64,000 bases of DNA from Stachybotrys elegans (GCA_020746835.1 JAGPNK010000027.1:124001-188000), one strand, 5' to 3'; shown: positions 42,820 through 54,340, counted from the stretch's first letter. Notes: generated from the letters alone by a model not told the origin. Numbers and translations are program-made.

Positions 42820-43725
42820 GGTGTTTATTTGAAAGGTACTGTAGAAAGAGGTGCAAGTGAAAAGTGGATCGGAACTGTTGGCTGTGAAAGGATTGATGAA
42901 GCAATGGTATGAAGTATAGCTGAAGAGGGTGATGAACTCATTATTTATCTACATCAATTGAGCAAGCTCCCAAGATCATATATATCAAATTAAGTCTATT
43001 ATTCGAAACAAACGGGGACCTAACTCCTACACCACGGCTCGCTTGCCAGACTTGAGTCTCATACTGATATTGCAAGCCATCTTCGACTGGGTGGAAACTT
43101 CGCTGGAAATAGAATGCGGGTATCGTCGAACTGACAGGTCAATGGCTGTAGCTGTCAACATCAAACCCACAGCACTCGGGATAGATTATTATAGGCTTAT
43201 TTCATTGATGCATCTCGTTAATCGTTTATCTTATCTAACACGGTGATGTTTCATATCTCTCTTTGTTTCTACGGTTCGTGTATCAACCCCTGTGCTAGAC
43301 CAACAAAATCCACCTCTGTGGCAAGGCTAGGCTTTTTATAGGCCAGTCACTGGAAGGCTAGTTCGTCCGACTATGCTTTGACAGCATGTGTCTCCAGGTC
43401 TGTGTTTGGTCTTAATTGCTGTCCGCCATAGACGTGGAGGACCATGTTTTCACTAGAATAGACCTTACCCAGGACCGGCAAGGAAGAGCCGAGCCAAGCT
43501 GTTGGGTTATAATTAGATTCACTTATCGGAAAAGACGACACCTAATGTAATGCCAGCCCTACGTGATGGGAGAGCTCAATGGGTGCCAATTGGATGACAT
43601 GTTTCATAGACGTCTCTACATTCAGGACGCGACTGTGTCGTTTCAAGGTAAGCAAGATGTCCTGTCAAGAGCAGGACAAGTTGATTGCAAGACCTAGCCA
43701 CCTAAGAGTTGCGAATAGTTCCCCT
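42820..43725. other. intergenic, no gene recognised
   Basis: About 900 bp, moderately AT-rich. No tRNA, repeat or gene was recognised. Confidence 0.5.
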
Positions 43726-44813
43726 TCAACACTTGTGGTCAAACCCTAGAAACTCCAACATGATTGAGTTAACCTCTGCTGCAGCCTCGTAAAACAGCCA
43801 GTGCCCAGCTTGGACAGTCTTGGCAGTGTAGTTGCCAGAAACCCAGGGTCCAGTAATGGTTGGTATTTCCTCTGCCAGTGCAATCATATCCTCGGCGCCA
43901 CTTATGGTCAGGACTGGTACGTGCATCATACGATCCGCATCAGTAAGAGACTCTTCAGACTCAGCCTGCACTCCGCGCATGATTCCTTTGTACATATTCA
44001 ATGAGATATCCACCCCTCGCTCTTGCCCAAACGATGCCATCCAGGCATCTTTGTCCTCTTGGGTAAGGTAATGGGCGAGGGGTGTGGTGGTGTTTGCCGT
44101 GAGCCAGTCGCGTGCAACGCCAAGGTCGCTAAGCGTCCTACCCCAGGCCAGGTTGTCAACGGGGAAGAAAAGACTGAATGCCGACTCCAGCTACGAAGAT
44201 CAGTAACTGCCCAACATGCATGAGATTCGGTGTAACTTACATGGCTTTTGATGAGAGGACCCGAGTCATAAGAATTGAAGAAGTACCAGTATCCGTATCT
44301 CATGTAGCCGAGCTGCCGGAGGCTCTGCCTGTTCATGGCATCAAAGTCGACAAAGATTCCTGGGGGCGTGTATCCAACAGAAAGGTAAATCAGTTTGCTG
44401 AAGCGTTCGGGATGCCAAACAGCCATGCTGGAGAGCACGATAGCGCCCCAATCATGACCGGCTCCGACCACGACATCCAACTGTTCATGGTCGAGAAGCT
44501 CTGTGAGCTGGTCGGCGTGATCCTTTCGGCTATAGGCCTCAATTTCGAGAGGTTTATCCGAGTCTCCAAACCCAATCAAATCGGGGTTGAGGATTCCGTA
44601 GCCAGCATCTGAAAGTGCGGCGACTTGGTGACGCCAGTCGTAGCGTGTCGATGGGAATCCGTGTAGAAGCAACACTGTAGCGTTCTCACCAGCCGGAGGG
44701 AGGTAGTCATAAACATACCTCAACCCATTGCTGGTCGTGAAGTTCTTGGTTTGCAGCTTCGAGCTCTCAGCAACAGCCCCAAACCAGAACAGTGCCGCCA
44801 GAGCGAGATGCAT
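43726..44813 (-). CDS. secreted alpha/beta hydrolase, epoxide-hydrolase-like
   Basis: Two exons (44241-44813 and 43726-44190, minus) joined over a 50-bp intron give about 345 residues. A signal peptide (LALAALFWFGAVAESS) starts the protein. The fold marks are VLLLHGFPSTRYDWRHQV, with the HGFP oxyanion motif, PDLIGFGDSDKP, and VVGAGHDWGAIVLSSMAVWH, in which the nucleophile position is Asp. VPVLTISGAEDM is the usual acid-loop region and QAGHWLFYEAAAEVN gives the catalytic His. An Asp nucleophile plus HGFP points to soluble epoxide hydrolases or the related haloalkane dehalogenases. The tyrosine pair of the cap is plausible (GYMRYGYWYFF). Secretion is unusual for the housekeeping enzymes and suggests an extracellular or vacuolar substrate. 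Confidence 0.82.
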
Positions 44814-45164
44814 GGTAAGAAGTGTGAGGGTTTAGCTTTCAAATATTATGTGAAAGGCTGATGAAGAGTGCATGATTCGGGGACTGAGAAGGGCCAACTT
44901 ATAGTTCTCTACAATGGAGATCTTGCTGATGTACAATGGGGATTTCGGGCTAGGGTGAGCAGCCTGGGTTGATTCATAATCACAGACAGGTATCGAGGAT
45001 GATGAATTTGGTGATGCCCGGCCTTTTCCATTTGTGGTTACTCTGTCTCCTTTCTACATGAGGCTTACTCTCACTGGCGAGGTGGAGCCATTGTATGATT
45101 CAACGTGAGTATGACAAATGTTTCCATCACTCTTTGACTTTCTCATTGTATTCAGAACATGTCC
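44814..45164. other. intergenic, no feature seen
   Basis: About 350 bp at the divergent-like gap between the hydrolase 5' end and the 3' end of the regulator-like gene. Nothing was recognised. Confidence 0.5.
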
Positions 45165-46075
45165 TCAACTTTCTACATGCATCAGCTTTTTGCAGGCGTC
45201 CAGGCTTACCAAAATGGAAATCAGCATGGGCTCGAGACCGATTGTACGTGGACCACCGAACAGCTTGACCGCCGTTGAAAACCCATTGATGTGTTTGGTA
45301 GCCGTAGTGTAGTCCTTCAACATGATCTGAGACTTGTTAATCTCTGTATATCTGAGGGTAGGAAAGCCTTGGCCTACATCATCCAAGGCCAGCACTAATA
45401 CGAGTGCCAGCATCGAGTCATTTACCGACTGCTTGGAAATTGTATCTACCACGCTACGGATGCACCTTGATTTGTACATCCTGGCCATTTGCGTGTACTG
45501 GGCGAGGGAGTCATCGCTGTATGAGGAGGGATCAAGTCTGTACGCCAGAAACCGACACGATGTAAGGAGGATGCCTTGCATCATGTCCGTATCCATGACG
45601 CCCAAGGTGACCCATCGCGTATTCATAATCGCCGAAGGATAGTGGGCTCCAGGAATGATATCGTCGCAGCAGTAAGTATTCACGAATGGTATGACGCTAG
45701 TAACATCTGGAGCTTGTTAGGATCACCTTTGCTAGTGCTGACAAGGCAAGATAAAAATTAGAAATTAAAAATTAAAATCTCACAATTGTCGAAGAGGTAC
45801 TGCTCGACTGGTGACAGCTTCATTGCCGTGGCACCAAAAGGATCCCTTCGGTGATAAGAGAGGGCGTCAAGAGGATCAGGCATTGGTTGCTCGGCCACGT
45901 CAGCCAGTGACACGGCATACCTGGATCGGTACGACTTGTCCTTTTCCGCTTGGTAAGCCCTTATCTGGCTCTCTCGCGCCCTTGCATGTGCCACTCGAGC
46001 GGCATGGGAGTGCACTCTAAAGTTGTCTGTTTTTCCGGTCCCCTTGTGGGGGTTGCTTGTGATAATGAAATGCAT
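45165..46075 (-). CDS. fungal transcription-factor-like protein lacking a DNA-binding domain
   Basis: Two exons (45784-46075 and 45165-45706, minus) joined over a 77-bp intron, which contains an AT-rich repeat, give about 277 residues. The start MHFIITSNPHKGTGKTDNFR, then VHSHAARVAHARAR, and KLSPVEQYLFDNYVTSVIPF followed by NTRWVTLGVMDTDMMQGILL and SVNDSMLALVLVLALDDV form the layout of the fungus-specific DUF3468 / fungal_trans_2 regulators. Many of that family carry a separate Zn2Cys6 exon; none is visible upstream here. The C-terminus stops at KLMHVES, earlier than the usual 400-500 residues. It could be a truncated gene or a natural short form lacking DNA binding. No frameshift was found within the joined part. 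Confidence 0.68.
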
Positions 46076-47202
46076 GCTGCTTATACCTAGGTAATTAGTC
46101 TCTAGGCTGGACGCTGGGCGTTGACAATATGCATGAAAAGCGGAGTGGCCTCGGGCTGTATTGCGTGATCAAAATCACGGGAGGCGCATGATTTCGGAGC
46201 AAAGGATGTTGGGTAGAAAGGAGAAGGCAAGAGTTATGCTTATCAATCACCTGGCTCGGCTGCGCCGCGTCTTGGGTGGCTGGTACCAGTGATATCCTTG
46301 TCATGATATCAGCCAAAGGTTGTTTCCCCGTTTAGGACTTATCGCGCTCATTGAACGGTGGGGAAGCAGCTTGTAATGCTTCAGATTGCAGGGCTCCCCT
46401 GGCCAACGCGAATCCTGCTCAGCGCACATAGTAAGCCATGATCGCCTGGCCCTTCGTATCTGTTATCTGTTGCCGCCGCTGTTGCTTACCTTCTCAGTCT
46501 AAGCAGTCGCGACAGCGGGCATACTGGCCTCTACAAGTATCGAAAGCCCATCTGTCTACAACAATCTTCCTCTATTTCACTATGCCGCTCGGCAGGTTCC
46601 GGGGCCGTGGGCTAGGCCACCGGTGACTGAGCCGCCGAGGTTCTGGGGTCAATCTGCAAGCGAGCATTCCCAGGCTGTGTTGTGGGCGTAGAATGGCCGG
46701 GCGCAGGGAGTTCGACTCTATACGACACGCGTGATGCTCTACTTCGGTGCTGGACGTCACTGAGGACCGCGCCAAGTTCCTCATGAGCCTGACCAACCAC
46801 GTGCGGCGCTGAGATCGTTTCAAGAGGTACACTGCGGCCTCATGTAGAAATTAGAAGTGACACTTGATACTTAGGCACCAAGAGGCCTACGTTTAAACTG
46901 CTATTATCAACGGCTATGCATAACCTTGGGGCATACACGAATGGAAGTGGCCCTGATGAGGGTGCGTATGATCCTGTTCACCGTGTTCAAACTCTTCCCC
47001 CGCTTATCCCTCCTGCCTTCCCTATGCCTTTTCATCTTGCTCTGTCTCACCCTGTGCCTCTTCCTTCTTGATGTTGTGCTCGATGGACGGATTGCGATAG
47101 CCCTCTTCCTCGTTGCGGTAGGTGACTCAATGATTGGGGGCTTCGTTGCGCTCATAGAAGTCCCGCCGGCGACGGGCCTCGAGCCGCGACGCCCTGGCAG
47201 CT
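46076..47202. other. intergenic; weak frames only
   Basis: About 1.1 kb. Two overlapping opposite frames at 46907-47249 (one Leu-rich, one Arg/Lys-rich) mirror each other and are not trusted. Nothing else was seen. Confidence 0.45.
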
Positions 47203-47661
47203 CTACGATGATTGCGACGGCGAACCCTGCGGTTGCTGGCGAGATCTGAAGGCGGTCGGGAGGTCGGTGAAGATGCAGTTCGGGTCGAGGTTTAGGAAGT
47301 CCTTGATATCGGCTCTAGCTTCATCGCTTCCTAACGCGATGAAGCCCATGACAGCGACAGCAGGGTTGGGTGCATGACGATCGCGGGTCATGCAGCAAAT
47401 GACACGAGTGCCGACCAAGTCTCCGCCTGTAGCAACCACGCAGGCAAAGTGCGCAGTGGCCTGGTCGCCAACAAAGATGGCGACCTCGGTGTTGCGCACT
47501 CTGCTCAAGCCGACCAAGTTGGTCTGCTGGCTGCCGCCTGTGCAGGTGACAGTGAAACTTCCGTCTGGGTTCAGGTTGAGCGAGAGGGTATCTGTCAATC
47601 GCGGCAAAGGGGTGCCATTGTTCTCCCCCTGTTGCCCAGCGCGGTGGTCCTGACGGCTCAT
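47203..47661 (-). CDS. hypothetical protein
   Basis: The frame is open from 47781, but the first 40 codons are His/Thr/Gln-rich and lack support. The Met at 47661 (MSRQDHRAGQQGENNG) is a better start and gives 152 residues. The central part, TLSLNLNPDGSFTVTCTGGS, then AIFVGDQATAHFACVVATGG, looks like a beta-rich domain. DEARADIKDFLNLDPNCIF is a likely helix. The C-terminus is Gln/Ser/Arg-rich and stops soon after. No family was recognised, and no signal peptide or membrane helix is seen. A spliced or shifted Arg-rich continuation downstream is possible but not supported by splice sites I trust. Confidence 0.5.
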   Translation of the reverse strand: MSRQDHRAGQQGENNGTPLPRLTDTLSLNLNPDGSFTVTCTGGSQQTNLVGLSRVRNTEVAIFVGDQATAHFACVVATGGDLVGTRVICCMTRDRHAPNPAVAVMGFIALGSDEARADIKDFLNLDPNCIFTDLPTAFRSRQQPQGSPSQSS

Positions 47662-47781
47662 GGCGACGTGGTTGCAGTGGAGGATGTGGCGCTGATGCGG
47701 CGTGGTGGTTGTGATGGTGTTTGTAGATTGAGGGTTTTGAGGGCGAAGGTGACGTGAATGTGAAGATGCAAACAGTGTCAA

Positions 47782-48433
47782 GCCAAGTATCGATTAGCAG
47801 CACCAGCTGCCAACCAAACGCAACCACGCTCTATCAAGCTCCAACGTACTTGACAAACACCAATTCCTCATTCAAGCCTGGTAAAAACTAGCGGTTACCG
47901 TGCTGGCCCGCTGGGTTCACGGCAAGAGCACTGGACTCAGCCATATCTAAGCACCACACACGAGCGACAGATGGATGCATACCCCATGAAACGTACAAGC
48001 GAAGTTCAAGTCGAGAACCTTTTGCCCGGCCAGATATTGGGGCCAAAATGCGCAACAAATGCACTCGGTGAATTAATCCAGAGGAGAAGTAGGTAGTACA
48101 TGAAACTGGCTGCAATCTAGTAAATCTTTTTGTGGTCTTTGTGCTGTTTGCAACCCAACTTCTGGGCCTTTTCCTTCATTTGTTTTTGCGGTATCCCTTT
48201 GCTGCTGCTGTCATGTCAGTGTGCTGTTTGTTCGCCGCGTCGCTGCCATGTCGTCGAATGTCGTTGAACCAGTGGCGCATGGGTGGCGCACATGTGGCGC
48301 TGGCTAACATCACAATGTCACACACTCCATTCAACACATTCAAGATTAAATCCCATCAAGTGCCTATCAGTCGCTGTATGCTAGCCTTTAGCAGCAATTT
48401 TCGGGCCGCTGTTAGGACAGACGCCTCGTTTGC
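47782..48433. other. intergenic, no gene recognised
   Basis: About 650 bp between the hypothetical gene and the P450 remnant. Frames are short, with no repeat or tRNA. Confidence 0.5.
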
Positions 48434-48990
48434 TCATGCTGCCACTTCCGTCACAATGGCTGGGACAATCCTCATCGAGGGAGTGCCGAGAGCAAAGTTG
48501 TCATTGGTCACATAAAAGTCCTCTGGCTTCGTTGACGGGAACTTGAACTCGAAGCGTGGTACCATTGCGCCAACCAAGAGGTAGATTTCAGCCCAGGCAA
48601 GACTGATAAACGTGTTAGTTGGACAGACACGACTGAAAGATAACACTTACTACATTCCGAGGCAATTGCGCTTGCCCTTGCCAAAAGGCACAAAAGTCTT
48701 ATTGACCTGCCACGGATTGGGATCCATCCGCCGGTCAGGGTTGAAGCGCAGGGGCTCGGGATATTCATCCTCGTTCTGATGAAGCAGATGCAGCGTCATT
48801 CCAATTGGGTACCAGCAGCTATTCGCCAGTTATTGTAGACAAGGTGTTTATCCTGAGCAATACGAGCACTGCGGGTGGCAATGGCAGGAGCAAGACGCAT
48901 AGCCTCCGTGATAACTGCAGTCAAGTATGGAAGCTTCTCAAGCGCTTTCCAGTCATGATTGGGAGCGGCAGAAAGCTCGGCCCTATAATC
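48434..48990 (-). pseudogene. truncated, frameshifted cytochrome P450
   Basis: Only the C-terminal third of a P450 is present. The minus strand reads RAELSAAPNHDWKALEKLPY, then LTAVITEAMRL with the ExxR motif of the K helix. Next come PEPLRFNPDRRMDPNPW and the haem loop FVPFGKGKRNCLG with the ligand Cys. A 48-bp intron (48603-48650) leads to a final exon YLAWAEIYLLVGAMVPRFEF and on to 48434. Upstream of about 48990 no P450 sequence exists. A palindrome at 49005-49031 follows, then the 3' end of the sugar transporter. At 48807-48809 a CCC run (minus) seems one C short: the frame before it stops at a TGA about 8 nt on, while the PEPLRF part is in another frame. Two separate lesions make a pseudogene likely. 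An ABBA-type or terpene-related role cannot be assigned. Confidence 0.8.
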
Positions 48991-49004
48991 TAGCAGGTTG
49001 ATTT

Positions 49005-49031
49005 TTCTTTTATTTACCGTAAATAAAAGAA
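49005..49031. repeat. near-perfect palindrome at the P450 breakpoint
   Basis: Two 13-bp arms, left arm 49005-49017 and right arm 49019-49031, are exact inverted copies around a single C. Core bases are CTTTTATTTAC and GTAAATAAAAG. It lies about 15 bp beyond the last recognisable P450 codon. It could mark a recombination joint or an excised element, or act as a bidirectional poly(A) or terminator-like structure. Confidence 0.85.
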
Positions 49032-49206
49032 CTCTGAGATACCACTTAGTCAAATAAACATAGACGACATTAAATCCCAGCGACAATCAGCCTTAATTAT
49101 GGCATAAGAGCAAGACATTTCAAAAGAATATAGAACAGCCAGTCCTTTATTTTAGACTTCTAACCACGCGCTGCATGAAAACCTCTATGGAAGTCCATCT
49201 CTGATC

Positions 49207-50864
49207 TTACACTTTGCGTTGGACCTCAGTAGCGAGAGTCTCATGCTCCGAGACGTAAGGGCCCTTCTTAGCATCTTCGTCATATAGAGACTCGAAAACA
49301 TGAGTCTTCCACTGACGAACGGGGACACGTTCAGTAAAGAAGCGAGAGATCTCAGTGGTAGAACGTCCAGCAGTCTCACCGACGCAGAACCAGGTGTAGA
49401 TCAGGGTCAAGCTGGTGGTACCGGCATAGACGAAGCCAATCATGGGACCAAGACCGCCATCATAGTACATGTATGGGGCGGTGAAAGAGAAGGCCCAGGT
49501 GACAAAGTAGAAGACAACAATGGAAGCTGACATGATCTTGTTCTGGTTGGTGCCGATGGCCATCTCACGGGCAATGGTGTAGGCCAACGGACCGATACCG
49601 TAGTTGTAACCGATGATGACAAAGTACGAGAAGATGACGATGATGTACTTGGAGGCAGTAGGAGGGTTGGCGCCCTGAGTCCCGATACCGCCAATGACGA
49701 TGAAGGCGAAGAGCATCATACTGTTGGTGATGAACAGGTTGGTACGGCGGGCGACCTTGTTACCAGTGATGACAGAGGCACCGACAGCGAAGATCTGGAG
49801 AATGTTGGTGACGAGCTGAATGACGAAAGGATCCTCAACACCGATGGCCTGTGCGAAGACAACGCCATAGACATAGAAGAAGAGGATACCGCAAATCTGT
49901 GAGCAAGCCATGGCACCGCAAGAATAGAATAGCTTGCGACGCTCAATAGGGTCTCTGAGAAGGCCCTTCCAGGAAGACTCCTCGGCATGCTGCTCTTCGA
50001 TGCGCTTGGTCTCCTCCAGGGACGCGAGATCGTCGGCGGGGTCGTAGCCCTGGTTGCTGGCGTTGATCTGGCGCAGGGACTTCTCGGCGTCGTTGCTGCG
50101 TCCCTTGAGGTAGTACCACATGGGGCTTTCGGGAATGAAGGGAAGACCGGCGAACAGCAGGAGGGGGAGAATGATGAGGCCACCCATGGGGATCTTGTAG
50201 GATAGAGAGCTCCGGATGCCCTCGGTACCCTGGGTAATGGCGGAGGCGACAAGCTGGGAGATGGACTGAAGGACTTGTTGGTTGTCAGTATTTTTTCTCC
50301 GTCACGCAAGTTCAGAGAAACTTACATTGGAAACTCATCAGAGCAGGGCCACGGACCTCTGCTGGTGCAACCTCTCCGATGTAGAGAAGGGTGGTGACGG
50401 TGAACTGACCGACACCAAGACCCATGACAGCGCGGCCGACACTGATGACAGCTTCGTGGTTGGTATCGGCAACCTGAGCAACACCACCGAGAAGAATGCA
50501 AGTTGAACCAATCCAGAAGACAACCTTGCGGCCCCAGCGATCGTTGATAGGACCAGCACTCAAGGCACCAAAAAGATCGCCGATGTAAATAGCAGAAGCA
50601 GTCATAGACTGGAAAGAAGAGGGCAGCTGGAGATTTCCGTCCTCATCCCGGTGGCTTCCATAGTGGTTCTTGAACTGCTGCATCGCCAGGACTCCATTGT
50701 AGTATGTGTTACTGAAGGCTGTCAGTGTACATGTTCTGGTGTCACGAGGACAAGGCAACATACTCATAGCCGTAAAGAAGGGCACCGATGGAGGCAATCA
50801 GACAATAGATGACGGCGCGCTTGTGCGTCCTCCAGTCGAATTTGAAAGAGTCGAGGACACCCAT
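49207..50864 (-). CDS. MFS sugar transporter
   Basis: Three exons (50764-50864, 50326-50711, 49207-50273, minus) with 52-bp introns give about 517 residues in continuous phase. Sugar-porter marks are ALLYGYDNTYYNGVLAMQQF, then AGPINDRWGRKVVFWIGS with the loop-2 motif. GRAVMGLGVGQFTVTTLLYI-GEVAPAEVRG, PESPMWYYLKGRSNDAEKSL and CSQICGILFFYVYGVVFAQA follow. YNYGIGPLAYTIAREM and FCVGETAGRSTTEISRFF close the core. It has 12 helices in the plasma membrane and is a proton-coupled hexose, disaccharide or polyol importer. The acceptor of the second intron is ACAAG, weaker than usual but the only one that keeps phase. A TATA element lies 160-170 bp upstream. It could supply carbon rather than serve the adjacent synthase, and there is no sign of a metabolite exporter. 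Confidence 0.88.
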
Positions 50865-52260
50865 GGTGACGGTTGTGATGCCCAAACTTGAGTCAGGACT
50901 AAGACCAGAAGATGATATGAAGATGAATGGGAAACACAGCACAGGAATATGGTGCTCTGTGGGCGGTTTCTGGGGATATCCGGGGAAGCTGGGGAGGATT
51001 TGAGGAGTAATCTGGGGAAGGACTTTATATATATTTTTTTCAAGTGTCAAAGATTTATTGTCCTGTATGGAGTAGGCCTCATGGAACGTATGGAGAAGCC
51101 GACGATGGTGCATCGATGAACCATGGACTCGATGGGCGGACATTGCCGAAAACGGATAAACACGCCCCCTAGGCCTACAGTCGGAAGATGTAGCATCGGC
51201 GGGATTTGCCATAAGCGAGAATTCACGACTTGCCCCAGCGTCTCCACACATCGGGTGGTCTGACTCGGACGGTGACTAGCAAGATCTAGAGGGTCGGCAG
51301 GACCGCATTAGGACCTCGACGACCTCTCACAGCGCGCGCTGTGGGCCACACCGGCGAGACTCTCGGCTTGGGTGGATTGCCTTTGCTTCTATGGGTGTTC
51401 CGTTTGCCTTCGAGATGGGCCTGGAGGCGGGTCTAGTCGTCAAAGGTTCGTTTGGAGGCGGTGGAGATGGAGCACTTATCCGGTAGAGAGGCAATCAGCA
51501 TGGATCGATCAAGGTGAGGGAGCAGAGGCAAAAGGTAGTACAGATTTGTTGTCCTTGTCGCTGATCAGAAGACAAGCTCTAGAAGTCGTTGATTGGCAAT
51601 TGATCAAGAAGAGAGAAGTCTACATAGTACAGCGATTGAGTAGTATAATTCCCTCGGCAGCCTTGGAACTACCCAAGCACCGCATTTGTGTCTTAGGCCA
51701 TGCGCTAGGAGACAAAGTCGGTCCTTTATCCACAACCCGGAATAGCCCGGGTACTTAGGTGACAGAAACTTGTATGATGAATGGAGCTAACGAGGTGAAA
51801 ACCACAGGGAATAAAATATCAATCCGCTTGGCAAGGCCAGGAACTATGCCATCATAATTGTCGATTCCAATCAAATGAGCCGAGACCCGGCCCGGTCCCG
51901 AGTTGTGAGTACACCCCTTGCGAAAAGAATGCGGGCCTGGCTGACAGGAGATGAATTAGCACAAATACAGTAGCATAGCTGAGATTCGTTGGGATGTTTG
52001 GGGCACGCGCAGGCCCATTGTCCCCAACTTCCCCGCAGTGTGTCATAACGTGCTGGATAGCCTACCCAAACTCTCGGACCGTCTTCATTCCGTCACCGTG
52101 CCCTCTCTGTCCAAATCAAGTCACTTGCTGTTGACGCCCGGTTGCCATACACCGGATGCATGTGCTGGATTGCCGCCCCTGCGCCATGCTGCAGTACTAC
52201 TGGTAGCCGATATAGGCGCACCACACTGCCCAACTTGACTTCACGAGCGAGGTGGTCACC
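50865..52260. other. divergent intergenic region
   Basis: About 1.4 kb between the sugar transporter and the divergent regulator gene. It includes the TATA element at 51024-51036. No gene was recognised. Open frames such as 51372-51758 lack motifs. Confidence 0.5.
51024..51036 (-). promoter_or_regulatory. TATA element of the sugar transporter gene
   Basis: On the minus strand the stretch reads AATATATATAAA, about 160-170 bp upstream of the ATG at 50864. It is followed by a CT-rich leader, a good fungal core promoter. Confidence 0.55.
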
Positions 52261-54340
52261 ATGTTCAAATTTGTACAAGATAATGTGAATGGCGTTGGTA
52301 CTAAGCGTAAGCTGGGTGCCGGGCCATGCGATACGTGCAAGAGACGACATGTTCGTCGTACTCAGCTGCTGGAATTACTCATTGCCACTGACAATACCGG
52401 CAGAAACGCTGTTCACATAACGAGGCTCACCGGATAACCTCCTCGCCGGAATCACCCAGCGATCATCCCCCGCCAAGCATCTCAGAGACATCGGCGGGGG
52501 GTCCCGGATTAATGTCTCGAACAATCTCACAGGATAACTTCTCGCAACACCGTGATACCCAGCCCCCCACTAACGACGCTCACGTACGATTTGTCGCCGA
52601 TCTTAGCCCAGAATCAGCCTTCATCATCAACGCCAAACATCCACTGGGAGATGGGAACATCTCTAAACATGGAGTCGGCCTCTGGCTCGGCCAAGAGCAC
52701 GAAGCTCGGCCCAATGAACTTCCACCAGAGGACGAGACACGCATCACCGTCGTTCCAGCCGAGGTCCTTGATGGATCTGCCGGACAGCTTCTGCTCTTAT
52801 CAACACTTCGTCCAGCTCTACGAAGAGAATGTATGGCGACATTGCCAGCGGATTGTCAAGTTGCTGTGTTAATGGGCCTATACTATGAGAAAATCGATCC
52901 CATCTTTCCTCTGCTCAACCAGGAGCCTTGGGACAAGCACAGCACCATGGAGACCATTGCTCTGAAGCAGTGCATTTGCCTCGTCGCATCTCTAGACCCC
53001 ATCATGGCCCCTCATCTACGTCTCCCGCATACGGACCAAGTTCTGCCGCAACAAGAGTTCCGTGCACGTATTGCTGCTGCTGTTAAGCAGGCTTTGGACT
53101 TGGGATTCATCACCGACGAGATTGTGCTTATGCAGGTCTGTACACTAATGTCCATGTACGTTGAAAAGCAAGGGTTCGGCGAGTTATCGACATACTACTG
53201 CGCCCAGGCGATACTGCACGAACAGACGCTTGGGTTCCACGTTGGATGGCCCGATGGCAAGGCTGGGGGCGAACGGTCCCGTCGATTATTCTGGTGTGTC
53301 TGGGTCTTGGATCGACTTAACGCTGCAATGAATGGTCGGCCGACAGTCATTCACAGAAGCGACGTGGATAGGAAGGTTATAGAATCGGTGGAAGACCAGC
53401 CGCCGCCGTTCAAGCTCCTCATCCGCATCGCCCAGTTCCTGGAACATACCATATCACTATATCGTCCGGGGACCATGTTGCAAGACCAGTCCGGGAAAGT
53501 CGATGATACGTTTGAGGATCTTGTCGAGGCTTCAGGGGCACAAAACCTAGGCAATGGCATGCTAGGTGAGTTTTTCGAAAGCCTCCCCATAGGTGCACAT
53601 CTGACTTTGATCATGTAGCATCGCTGGAGCTCTTCTACTTATCCGTCGTAATCATCAGGGGTAGATCAGCAGGCCACCGACCCTGCTCCGAACTTCAATG
53701 GTTCTGCGCTACCCGAATCGTCGCCGTTGCCTCCGGAGAATTCAAATCATGCCTAGTCTTCTGGCCTATACTCCCGTATTCCGTCACGGTCGCCGCATCT
53801 GCGGCCTATAGAAGTCTACGCAACAGCCCCATGCCATATAATCGCAGACGAGCCTACAAACTCTTCCAAGATAGCTGTGAGGTCCTTGAAGATCTCAGTA
53901 AGGCGTTCCTTTCCGCGAGAGCGATGGCGCGGTTGGCCATGGATACTGTGCAAGAGGTCGAGAGGGTCGCTGCAGAGAGAACGAGAAGGGCTAGTATTAG
54001 GGTTATGGATGGAACGGGAGCCCCTGCCACGGAGGAGAATACCATGTCTCACACACACCATACTCAAAACTCCGAGACAATGGACCAGGTCCAACAGCAA
54101 CATCAGCACCCGCTTCCGGGGCTGCCATCACAACCCTTGGGACCTGATGCTGCATCACATATGCCTACTGGTCTTGCTGGTCCTAGCCATCAGCGTGACA
54201 CCAATTTCTTCGGCGATTTCGACGGCGAAGCCGGCATCTTTGGCAATTTTGGTCCCAACTTCGATTTGGACCGCATTGATGCCATCTTCTCTGCCAACCT
54301 GGATCCCAGTGCGCCGCCTTTCATGGAGAGATGGGCTTAG
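52261..54340 (+). CDS. fungal_trans regulator with degenerate zinc cluster
   Basis: Three exons (52261-52350, 52404-53565, 53619-54340) give about 657 residues. Exon 1 ends in LGAGPCDTCKRRH, the first half of a Zn2Cys6 cluster. Exon 2 opens with KRCSHNEAHRITSSPESPS, where the family would normally have further Cys at the N and S positions. Only three Cys remain, so the cluster cannot bind two zincs normally. The first donor (GTTCGT) is weak and was chosen for phase. The middle is a good fungal_trans domain: MGLYYEKIDPIFPLLNQEPW, HTDQVLPQQEF, FGELSTYYCAQAILHEQTLG, RRLFWCVWVLDRLNAAMNGR with VIHRSDVD. The C-terminus is Gln/His/Pro-rich and ends with an Asp/Phe-rich segment (DFDGEAGIFGNFGPNFDLDR) that could be an activation domain. 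It may be a regulator that lost direct DNA binding, or a splice model to correct. Confidence 0.7.

Noticed and set aside
46907..47249. Opposite overlapping frames, one Leu-rich and one Arg/Lys-rich, and an Arg-rich continuation of the hypothetical gene at 47203
   Set aside because: Mirror-image composition of the same GC-skewed DNA; no splice sites or frameshift of the simple one-base-loss kind would join them convincingly.
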